Of a stretch of DNA of 9,906 nucleotides, positions 1 through 5,339 are shown piece by piece. This DNA comes from CAYHOI01 sp964358175. Its GTDB lineage: Bacteria; Margulisbacteria; Riflemargulisbacteria; GWF2-35-9. Made by a program: the position numbers and the translations under genes. Where the stretch lies: NCBI GenBank assembly GCA_964358175.1, contig CAYHOI010000072.1:1-9906 (forward strand), given 5' to 3'. The notes below the pieces were generated by a model, which made no database searches, was not told where the DNA came from, and worked only from the letters and a program-made list of their open reading frames with translations. The first letter of the stretch is position 1. Each line of letters begins with the position of its first letter.

Positions 1-41
1 TTTTCATCCACAATAAAATTTTCATGCAGAAGTGCTTTCAT
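1..41 (-). CDS. 5' end of a further gene, possibly antitoxin-like (partial)
   Basis: Only 13 codons and two bases are in the window. The frame opens with ATG at 39-41 and reads MKALLHENFIVDE before leaving the left edge. The start is chosen because a strong Shine-Dalgarno (GAAAGGAG, minus strand of 50-57) lies 8 nt upstream. That site is inside the 3' end of the HEPN gene, whose stop is at 22-24, so the two genes overlap by 20 bases and are probably translationally coupled. The pattern hydrophobic-x-x-x-FIVDE resembles the beginning of small Phd/YefM-like or related antitoxin proteins, where it is usually followed by a short loop and a beta strand. That resemblance is a weak inference from 13 residues. 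The existence of the gene rests mainly on the ribosome-binding site. Confidence 0.55.
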   Translation of the reverse strand, partial: MKALLHENFIVDE

Positions 42-429
42 CGCTGTTACTCCTTTCTTTAATCTCCCATTTCATGAAAATCGTTTTCGCCATCTCTAAA
101 GCGTCTGTCGCGTCATTATTATCCAGCTCATCATCATGCGGATAGCGTAACATGGGATAATACTCCTGAAGCACTGACAACTCTCTCAAGCAATCGGGAA
201 TCTGCTCATCTACTTCTATTAAAATCCGGTATAATCCCAACAAAAAATGGCTATGCGGAATGGGAATATGCCTCTGAATAAGCTTCGACTTGAGTAACTT
301 CTCTACAGCTTGATGAGCATGATAGACGACCATAGCCGCAAACTCTGGCTTCTCGTGAAGCCAATAAGCCCCAGCTAGGTCATGTTTAGCAAAAGCCAGC
401 CATTCCTCATATTGGTCATTTATTAGCAT
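22..429 (-). CDS. HEPN domain protein, partner of an MNT nucleotidyltransferase (COG2250-like)
   Basis: This 135-residue all-helical protein is the usual size for MNT-linked HEPN proteins of the COG2250 kind. Visible family features are the N-terminal helix with W10, K16, D17 and L18, the helix HAHQAVEKLLKSKL (37-50), the PHSHFLLGL segment (58-66) that matches the family's P-x-x-H-x-L turn, and the RYP near residue 95. HEPN proteins of such pairs are commonly RNases or RNA-binding toxins neutralised by the linked nucleotidyltransferase. I do not see the textbook R-X4-H-X-Y motif of HepT. The only R/H pair of similar spacing is R53-H59, so toxicity here is uncertain. The ATG at 427-429 is preceded by an AGGGG-type site about 10 nt upstream. 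The start overlaps the MNT gene by 14 bases, which suggests translational coupling with antitoxin first. The C-terminus is Ser-rich and also carries the ribosome-binding site of the next gene. Confidence 0.85.
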   Translation of the reverse strand: MLINDQYEEWLAFAKHDLAGAYWLHEKPEFAAMVVYHAHQAVEKLLKSKLIQRHIPIPHSHFLLGLYRILIEVDEQIPDCLRELSVLQEYYPMLRYPHDDELDNNDATDALEMAKTIFMKWEIKERSNSDESTSA

Positions 430-730
430 AGAGCAATACCCCTTTTTGTCGAATCTGTTGCCCTATAGGACTATCCTCAGAACAAAATATAATATCTAAC
501 TCTTTTTTCTGAGGAAAAGAGAGTTCATAGATTCGTGCCGCATCGTGCCTTGATTTCTGGTAATGGGGCTGGGTAACCAAAAGGTCAATATCACTATCTG
601 ATCGAAAGTCTCCTCTGGCATAACTGCCAAATAGAAAAATTGACTGAGGGTCTACCGTATTGATTATGATCGCACTCAACCGATTGATTTCACTCATCAC
701 ATCCTGCGGTATTTGATCCAATGTGATCAC
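416..730 (-). CDS. Minimal nucleotidyltransferase (MNT), antitoxin-type partner of HEPN
   Basis: This is a complete 104-residue MNT-fold protein of the polymerase-beta superfamily. The diagnostic motif GSYARGDFRSDSDIDLLV lies at residues 35-52, with G35-S36, the metal-binding D47 and D49, and the third acidic residue D79 in ELDIIF, so the active site looks intact. Characterised relatives transfer AMP to a tyrosine of the partner HEPN toxin. Whether this subfamily does so is inferred. The start is GTG (728-730), chosen because GGAG lies 8 nt upstream. An ATG between the two is out of frame and closed by TGA after one further codon. The gene follows the fibre gene by 38 bp and overlaps the HEPN gene by 14 bases. 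It is clearly different in sequence from the second MNT protein of the window (2491-2793), so the two modules are not a recent duplication. Confidence 0.9.
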   Translation of the reverse strand: MITLDQIPQDVMSEINRLSAIIINTVDPQSIFLFGSYARGDFRSDSDIDLLVTQPHYQKSRHDAARIYELSFPQKKELDIIFCSEDSPIGQQIRQKGVLLYANK

Positions 731-768
731 AACATCAACTCCTTTTCTTTCCCTGCTGACTGTTTTCT

Positions 769-2001
769 TTAATCTCCCTTAACCCACCAGTTCGTTCCGT
801 TCGAAATCAATGTCACGCTGTCATTATAAGCCCACAATTCATAGGTTGAGTAGCCTTCGATGGTCGCGCCGTTTCCGTCAATAATCACCCGATTTGATGA
901 AGCGTCCGTCTTGACAACATAAACAGTCCGACCAGAAACACCGGATACATTAGGTAGCGTCAGTGTGATATTCCCTGCCGTTGCATTGGAAAAGATTGCC
1001 CTGTCCGATGACGAAAGCGACGCACTGGATGTGTTCGTCGAGACCGCGACAGCAACATCTAACGCCAGATTAGCAGTATTCACTGCTGGTAAGTTGGTGA
1101 GTGCGGAGCCGTTTCCAGAGAACACGCTCGCGCTCACCGTACCCGTCACCACCAGCCCCCCGTTGATCGTGACCACGCGCGCCGAGAAGTCGCCGCCGAT
1201 GAGCGGGGTGTCACTGACGGCATTGTGAATGTAGAGCTGATTACTGATCTCCGTGTATGCAGTTGGCCCAGAGGCATAGCCAATAAATACGTTGGCTATG
1301 CTGTTGCCGGTGGCGTAAAGCCCAGCTTCCGCGCCCAACGCCGAATTATTATACCCCGTCGTAACCTGTCGAAGTGATCGTCTGCCAATAGCAGCGTTGG
1401 AATACCCCGTCGTGTTAAAGTAGAGAGCACTATCACCCATCGCGGTATTGTCATGTCCCGCCGTGTTGGAGTAGAGAGCACTCACCCCCATCGCAGAGTT
1501 GAGGCTGCCTTCGTTACTTGCTACCGCCGTACTGCCCATTGTAAAGTTGCCTGCGTTAAGGCCAACGAAGGTGTTCTGTCCGAGAGGTATCGCACCGCCC
1601 CCTGTTGGATGCTGAAAGTTGTGCATAAAGGGTGTACCGTCTTTATAGATCACACCCATATTCGAAGCGGTGGTCATGGGTAGGGTGATATTGCCACTGA
1701 TAATAATCGCCGCGTTGTAATTGCTCGTCACCACCGCCACTGGCAAATAGGGCGTACCCAGCGTCCCCGCATTGATATTAGTGGCATTCAGGTAGTAACT
1801 CGCTGATTGGCTGTTGAGTTTCTGGCTGTCCAGTGCGATGTTAGCCGTTAGTGCCAGATTCGCGGTGAGAGCGGTATTGGCATAGTTCGCTGTCAATGGC
1901 TCACTGTAGATGCCTGTGTTCTTCCCACCAATCACATTTCCAGTGACAGCAAGTGACCAGCTAAGCAAAAAAACAGCGATAAAATATTGTTTATTTCTCA
2001 T
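769..2001 (-). CDS. Secreted fibre/adhesin-like protein with YadA-head-like 17-residue repeats
   Basis: This 410-residue modular protein starts with a likely signal peptide (charged RNK, then hydrophobic residues 6-20). Residues 37-57 form an Ala-rich stalk with a seven-residue period (LTANLA/LTANIA). Residues about 96-155 resemble the lead-in seen in many tail-fibre-like proteins (GVIYKDGTPFMHNF, FVGLNAGNF). Residues 169-243 hold tandem repeats, SAMG-TAMG-AAIG-SALG-VFIG, spaced 17, 17, 17 and 18 residues, as in YadA-type heads that form left-handed beta rolls in trimers. Residues 267-305 are a link module (LIGGDF, VVTGTVSASVFSGNGSALTNL). A second short Ala-rich stretch follows, then a C-terminal beta domain (about 325-410) shared with two other proteins of the window. 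There is no autotransporter barrel, so export must use another route. It lies 62 bp after HepT. The Shine-Dalgarno is weak (GGGG 11 nt upstream of the ATG). A surface role is inferred; receptor and partner are unknown. Confidence 0.85.
   Translation of the reverse strand: MRNKQYFIAVFLLSWSLAVTGNVIGGKNTGIYSEPLTANYANTALTANLALTANIALDSQKLNSQSASYYLNATNINAGTLGTPYLPVAVVTSNYNAAIIISGNITLPMTTASNMGVIYKDGTPFMHNFQHPTGGGAIPLGQNTFVGLNAGNFTMGSTAVASNEGSLNSAMGVSALYSNTAGHDNTAMGDSALYFNTTGYSNAAIGRRSLRQVTTGYNNSALGAEAGLYATGNSIANVFIGYASGPTAYTEISNQLYIHNAVSDTPLIGGDFSARVVTINGGLVVTGTVSASVFSGNGSALTNLPAVNTANLALDVAVAVSTNTSSASLSSSDRAIFSNATAGNITLTLPNVSGVSGRTVYVVKTDASSNRVIIDGNGATIEGYSTYELWAYNDSVTLISNGTNWWVKGD
1273..1497 (-). 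repeat. YadA-head-like repeat block inside the fibre gene
   Basis: Four to five tandem units of about 51 bp encode 17-residue repeats of the form N-x-A-x-G-x-x-[AS]-L-x-x-x-T-[TA]-G. The DNA is partly conserved between units: the word agtagagagcact occurs at about 1418 and 1469, 51 bp apart. Beta-roll repeats of this type normally stack in trimeric adhesin heads. Their length can change by recombination between units, which is an inference here. Confidence 0.8.
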
Positions 2002-2063
2002 GTGCTGTTCAACCCCAAATCTTCTCCCCTGCGCGTATCACTTCAGTCGGAGCACCCTCATCC

Positions 2064-2501
2064 TCATGAAGATCTCTCCAGTAAATAGGATAAGTGCTTG
2101 TAGTAGCCACTCTGCGCCACTCTCATCAAATAGTCCTGTGACAAATCAGACTCTGTTTTAATAAAGTCAAACATCTCCAAGCAAACTCTTTTTAGCGGAG
2201 GAAGGCTGTTTGTAATAATATCCCAGATGATATAGGGATCAGTCCCCCTGTAATCATGAGATAGTTTGTTTCTCAGGCTTATGACGGATCTCCAGTCAAA
2301 TATAAAACGTGCCTTTAGTTCACGATCCAACTTATTGCTTTCCTCCCCGATGGCAATCAGCAAGTTCATTGAGGCGTTAAAATGTAACTGATCCCGCGCA
2401 TCAAATAATTCTTGGGCGTTACTCATCTCCTTGCAATAAACTGATATTTTCTCTATCGCCTCTAAGATCGTAAGCAGGTAAAGCAAACTTTTACGAAACA
2501 T
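2064..2501 (-). CDS. hepT: HepT-like HEPN toxin (DUF86 family)
   Basis: The protein has 145 residues when started at the ATG at 2499-2501, chosen because GGGAGG lies about 10 nt upstream. A longer frame from 2534 has no comparable signal. The toxin motif R-X4-H-X-Y is complete as RNKLSHDY at residues 77-84, followed by the family-typical segment GTDPYIIWDIITNSLPPL. HepT proteins are HEPN ribonucleases; in the studied MntA-HepT system the motif tyrosine is AMPylated by MntA, which blocks the toxin. Y84 would be the target here by analogy. The N-terminal helices (LLYLLTILEAIEKI; GEESNKL) fit the fold. At 145 residues it is longer than the usual 110-135; the extra 25 or so residues at the C-terminus look non-conserved. 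It overlaps mntA by 11 bases, and both are co-oriented with the fibre genes. Confidence 0.9.
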   Translation of the reverse strand: MFRKSLLYLLTILEAIEKISVYCKEMSNAQELFDARDQLHFNASMNLLIAIGEESNKLDRELKARFIFDWRSVISLRNKLSHDYRGTDPYIIWDIITNSLPPLKRVCLEMFDFIKTESDLSQDYLMRVAQSGYYKHLSYLLERSS

Positions 2502-2793
2502 GAACGACTGACCTCCCCATTTCTTCCCTGACAATCGGATTCAGACTGCTCATGTAGACCAGATCCACTTTCTTGTGTAGTTTTCTAACAAGAAATCGCT
2601 CCAACGCCAGATGATTGCCCCATTTTCGATCATCTTGTGAGATATCGACCAATAGATCTATATCACTTTTTGGCGTGAACTGACCTGACACATAACTCCC
2701 AAACAAAAACAGATTGATCACGTGATACTTCTGAGCCAGCAATTCCCTGTTTTGTTTTAGAATCCCCAAAATCTGTTCTTTGGTCATTGCCAC
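2491..2793 (-). CDS. mntA: MntA-like minimal nucleotidyltransferase antitoxin
   Basis: This 100-residue MNT protein has the motif GSYVSGQFTPKSDIDLLVD at residues 32-50 (G32-S33, D44, D46) and the third acidic residue D77 in KKVDLVY, the full catalytic set of MntA-type adenylyltransferases. Its predicted job is to AMPylate and silence the HepT toxin encoded next. The start is GTG at 2791-2793, preceded by AGGAGG at 2802-2807 with an 8-nt spacer; the in-frame ATG two codons later would be 14 nt away. The Shine-Dalgarno overlaps the TAG stop (2806-2808) of the fibre gene upstream. Only 12 bases separate the two genes, so the module is almost certainly translated from the fibre transcript rather than only from its own promoter. 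Confidence 0.92.
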   Translation of the reverse strand: MAMTKEQILGILKQNRELLAQKYHVINLFLFGSYVSGQFTPKSDIDLLVDISQDDRKWGNHLALERFLVRKLHKKVDLVYMSSLNPIVREEMGRSVVHVS

Positions 2794-2805
2794 GACTATT
2801 TCCTC

Positions 2806-3321
2806 CTATTGTTTCATGATCCGATAGATAAACTCTACACTCGCAGTCTCGATTGCGCCACTGGTTATGGTAAAACTGCCTTCTTGAGAGACTACGCTCC
2901 ACAATCCCTTTGGGATACCCTGCACCTCTACTTGCACCCAACTATTGGCATCGCAAAATGTGTCCACAATATTTTTCGTTGTGGTGCCAGAGTCAAATTG
3001 GGAAACAGCGAATTTGTACTTACTAACGTTAGAAAGATTAGCCCCCGAACCCGCAAAGCTGTTCGCCGTGACCGTGCCATTCACGCTCACGCTACCGCCG
3101 ATAAACCCTGTGGCCTTGACGAAGCCACTGACGGTTAATTGTTCCGTTGGATTCTCCGTCGCGATACCCACGTTGCCATTCGCGGAAATAACAATACTCT
3201 GCCCAGGTGTTTCGGGATATATCTGTATCGAACCATCAGATTTCTTCGTGATAATCCCAAACGAAAAGCCCGCAAAAAGACAAACAATCAAAGCAACAAA
3301 GAATAGTTTATGATGGCTCAT
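2806..3321 (-). CDS. Small secreted fibre-like protein with a distinct C-terminal tip
   Basis: The protein has 171 residues from the ATG at 3319-3321, preceded by GGAG 6 nt upstream; the TTG four codons earlier overlaps that site and is rejected. A signal peptide covers residues 1-22 (MSHHKLFFVALIVCLFAGFS, cleavage after FG). The mature protein begins ITKKSDGSIQIY, the same pattern as the neighbour at 3405-4362 (ITVKRPDASIEIY). Residues 48-66 are the ANGNVGIATENPTEQLTVSG module common in tail-fibre-like proteins, and residues 82-99 are the link module (NGTVTANSFAGSGANLSNV). Unlike the other three fibre proteins it lacks the Ala-rich stalk and the shared C-terminal domain. Residues 101-171 are a different small beta-rich domain with a single Cys (C123) that I do not recognise. 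It is followed 12 bp later by mntA. Confidence 0.8.
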   Translation of the reverse strand: MSHHKLFFVALIVCLFAGFSFGIITKKSDGSIQIYPETPGQSIVISANGNVGIATENPTEQLTVSGFVKATGFIGGSVSVNGTVTANSFAGSGANLSNVSKYKFAVSQFDSGTTTKNIVDTFCDANSWVQVEVQGIPKGLWSVVSQEGSFTITSGAIETASVEFIYRIMKQ

Positions 3322-3404
3322 AGGCCTCTCCAATTTTTCAAATAGGTAACCCGCCTTCTTCCGAGACCTGCGGGATCTCTGTCGGAACAGCTAGGCGAGT
3401 CGCC
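3322..3404 (-). other. Structured intergenic leader between two fibre genes
   Basis: In transcript sense this 83-base spacer contains several inverted repeats. AGGCG-ACT-CGCCT comes right after the preceding stop (3393-3405). CTGT-TCCG-ACAG carries a UNCG-type tetraloop (3379-3390). A larger hairpin has arms TTCCGA and TCGGAA (about 3358-3386) with an inner GAGA/TCTC and CC/GG stem. The second and third are mutually exclusive because they share bases. No U-tract follows, so a standard terminator is unlikely. It could be an RNA processing or stability element, or a cis-regulator of the next gene. Confidence 0.4.
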
Positions 3405-4362
3405 TTAATTATTTCCCGCAATCACCCAGTCTGTCGCTCCAGTTGACAGCAAGGTCACAAACTCCCCCTTGGCGGTCAGAACATATATTCCATTGCCATC
3501 GATAGTGTTGCTACCCGCTGAAATAACCACATCATAGCCCGCATTATCTATCTTCTTGACCGTGAACGATTTGCCCGGAACAACAGCGGGATCGGGAAGG
3601 GTAATCGTAATAGCACCTGCTGCGGGATTAGCGACAATATAAGCCTCAGCACCCGTCATCACATAATTGCCTGTTTTTGTTACCGTGCTACTGATCAACG
3701 ATAATGCGACATTCGCTGTCACTGCTGTGGCTACATTCAAGGCGGCTTCCGCTTTATTTCCCAGCAAAGCCGAATTCGCAGCGTTTGTCGCATAATCGGC
3801 TGTACTAACCGCCAGGGTGGCTTCAGTCTTGCCACCCAAAAGTCCTGCATTCAAAGCATAGTTGGCTGTATTCACCACTTGTGTTGCAATATCCGTTATC
3901 CCGTATCCGGCAACCGTTGTCGGCTTGCTACCCACATTCCCCCATGCCACGTAATTCGCTGTANNNNNNNNNNNNNNNNNNNNNNNNNNNNNNNNNNNNN
4001 NNNNNNNNNNNNNNNNNNNNNNNNNNNNNNNNNNNNNNNNNNNNNNNNNNNNNNNNNNNNNNNCCCACATTCCCCCATGCCACGTAATTCGCTGTATTCG
4101 CCAGAAGATTGGTCAGGCCTGCACCATTGCCAGAAAAAACAAGCGCATTCACCGTGCCTGTAAACACGGCATCGCCTGAAACAGCGAGCTGCGCGGAAGA
4201 ATTCTTCGTACCGATCCCCACATTCCCATTCTGTGAAACCGTAATTCCCTGACTTGGCGAACGAGAATAGATCTCGATAGACGCATCCGGTCGTTTCACC
4301 GTAATGGCCATCGCAGACGACGCCATCATAACCCCTATCAACGCTATAACAATTCTCTTCAC
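3405..4362 (-). CDS. Secreted tail-fibre-like protein, interrupted by an assembly gap
   Basis: This is one gene read on both sides of 100 Ns. The start is GTG at 4360-4362, giving a clean signal peptide (KRIVIALIGVMMASSAMA, cleavage at about residue 19) with AGAAGGAG at 4370-4377, 7 nt upstream. An ATG ten codons earlier would put charged residues before the signal. Before the gap are SQNGNVGIGTKNSSAQLAVSG (residues 43-63, same module as the small fibre protein) and VFSGNGAGLTNLLANTANYVAWGNV. After the gap are NVGSKPTTVAGYGIT, a typical phage tail-fibre repeat motif, Ala-rich stalk repeats (NTANYALNAGLLGGK, STADYATNAANSALLGNK), and the shared C-terminal beta domain ending DWVIAGNN. Joining at the 33-bp repeat that flanks the gap keeps the frame and gives 274 residues, nearly the length of the neighbour (275). 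The true copy number of the repeat, and so the length, is unknown. Confidence 0.8.
3931..4096. repeat. 33-bp direct repeat flanking the gap
   Basis: Bases 3931-3963 and 4064-4096 are identical over 33 bp and abut the Ns on both sides. 33 bp is 11 codons; the unit encodes TANYVAWGNV plus one base pair of context and is in the same reading frame in both copies. This suggests either two contigs that end in the same repeat node or a tandem array collapsed by the assembler. Confidence 0.9.
3964..4063. other. Assembly gap (100 N)
   Basis: Exactly 100 undetermined bases, the conventional length for a gap of unknown size. It lies inside a fibre gene at a repeated stalk module. The nominal 100 bases would break the reading frame, whereas deleting 133 (gap plus one repeat copy) restores it. 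Confidence 0.98.
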
Positions 4363-4369
4363 TCCATCA

Positions 4370-4377
4370 CTCCTTCT
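4370..4377 (-). promoter_or_regulatory. Ribosome-binding site deciding a GTG start
   Basis: AGAAGGAG on the minus strand, 7 nt from the GTG at 4360-4362. It lies within the longer alternative frame beginning at 4392, and so argues for the GTG. Between the two lies a two-codon ATG-GAG-TGA whose stop overlaps the GTG. Confidence 0.7.
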
Positions 4378-4441
4378 TTGATCGCTTTTCATGATTATAC
4401 CTACCTTTCCTCTTTTTTTCACAGTTCCAGCCAAAAAAAGC

Positions 4442-5269
4442 CTAATTCCCCCCCACAATAGCCCAGCTTTTTCCATCGCTGACCAGAACAACGTACTCTC
4501 CGTAACAAGTCAACCGATAAAGACCCACATTATCAATATTCTCGGAAGTTTGAGAGCGAATCCACACATCATGAGCCGAGCCATCTACTTTTTTGACTCG
4601 GTATTCTCTACCCGTGACGGTTTCTGCCAGTGGCAACGTCAACGTCACATCCTCTCCGCTAGCATCCACTAGTAAAATACTATCTGCAAGACTCACTTCT
4701 ATGCTGTTTGTTTTAATAGAGATCGCAGATCTCAATAATTTTGCCTCCATCGCCGATTGGGCAGTTTGAGCTTTGTAAGCATGGTTGGCGGTAGTCGCAT
4801 AATTGGCAGTGGTCACATTAAAATCGCCGGTGATACTTTCGAGTATTCTTGGTTTATTGGAAACATTGTCCCAATTCACATTCAACGCTTTGTTGGCAAC
4901 GAGTGCTCGGTTGGCTAGAACCGCTCTTGCGATATAGGCAATCGGTGCACGTGAGTCGAAATGATCCCCCTCCATCGAGTATTCTATGAAGTAATCCCCG
5001 CTGGTAGCGATGATCGTTTCATCAATGGGATTGGCTGGTGTTCCCAGCGAAACGGTATATATCCCATCCTTTACCATGACGTTCATGGGGCCGGAATCCC
5101 ACAAGGGACTTCCACCTGTCGGTTCTTTATAGATGGTATATCGCATTGAAACACTCCCTGAAACAGTTTGCCCCGAATGATCACGCAAAAAACCCGTTTC
5201 CACGAGCGTTTGGGCAAACAACGTCGAGCCGATCATCATTCCAACAAAAAGTTTTCCAAGTATTCGCAT
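4442..5269 (-). CDS. Secreted tail-fibre-like protein with N-terminal beta domain and shared C-terminal domain
   Basis: The protein has 275 residues from the ATG at 5267-5269, chosen because it opens a signal peptide (MRILGKLFVGMMIGSTLFA, cleavage before QT). An upstream in-frame TTG adds nine non-signal-like residues. The Shine-Dalgarno is poor (a G run 10 nt upstream). Residues 20-115 match the recurrent secreted beta domain with the pattern G-x-L-x-D-x-x-G-x-x-V-x-G...YTIYKEPTGGSPLWDSG...VKDGIYTVSLGT...SRAPIAYIARA, often found at the base of fibre-like proteins. Residues 116-180 are Ala-rich stalk (LANRALVANKAL, TANYATTANHAYKA) interrupted by NWDNVSNKP, the tail-fibre W-x-N-V-x-x-KP motif. 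Residues 190-275 are the C-terminal beta domain shared with the proteins at 3405-4362 and 769-2001. It follows the CTD-bearing protein by 70 bp. A structural role at the cell surface is inferred. Confidence 0.83.
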   Translation of the reverse strand: MRILGKLFVGMMIGSTLFAQTLVETGFLRDHSGQTVSGSVSMRYTIYKEPTGGSPLWDSGPMNVMVKDGIYTVSLGTPANPIDETIIATSGDYFIEYSMEGDHFDSRAPIAYIARAVLANRALVANKALNVNWDNVSNKPRILESITGDFNVTTANYATTANHAYKAQTAQSAMEAKLLRSAISIKTNSIEVSLADSILLVDASGEDVTLTLPLAETVTGREYRVKKVDGSAHDVWIRSQTSENIDNVGLYRLTCYGEYVVLVSDGKSWAIVGGN

Positions 5270-5339
5270 GTTTACTACGCCCCCCGACGTCTTCAACCAT
5301 TATTTCTTATGCCCATTTTTTGTTCTTTTAAACATTTCC

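Noticed and set aside
57..778. A 15-bp identical word (tttctttaatctccc) at the ends of the HEPN gene and of the fibre gene at 769.
   Set aside because: The matches do not extend, they lie in different reading contexts, and a single 15-mer is not far from chance in this composition.
1273..1497. CRISPR-like array.
   Set aside because: The 51-bp periodicity is imperfect, entirely coding and matches a protein repeat; there are no constant repeats with unique spacers.
965..1683. Plus-strand open frames at 965-1228 and 1453-1683, and similar ones opposite the other large genes.
   Set aside because: They are antisense to well-supported genes with recognisable domains, show no family motifs, and have no ribosome-binding sites.
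2663..2941. Minus-strand open frame between the small fibre gene and mntA.
   Set aside because: It overlaps both real genes out of frame; the mntA motif and ribosome-binding site and the signal-peptide gene explain the region.
3322..3404. The transcript end GGCGGGTTACC resembles the 3' side of a c-di-GMP-I (GEMM) riboswitch.
   Set aside because: The conserved 5' core and the paired GGACGCAAAGCC-type segment are absent, and there is not enough room before the stop of the upstream gene.
4412..4440. Inverted repeat CTTTTTTT/AAAAAAAG between two fibre genes, as a possible terminator.
   Set aside because: The stem is almost only A-T pairs with a 13-base loop, so it would be unstable; it more likely reflects A/T-rich spacer.
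1..5300. A cassette array of an integron (small co-oriented genes with toxin-antitoxin pairs).
   Set aside because: No repeated attC-like sites with paired R-Y-Y-Y-A-A-C and G-T-T-R-R-R-Y cores were found. One palindromic GTTCAAC at about 2008 stands alone, spacers differ in length, and several genes overlap.
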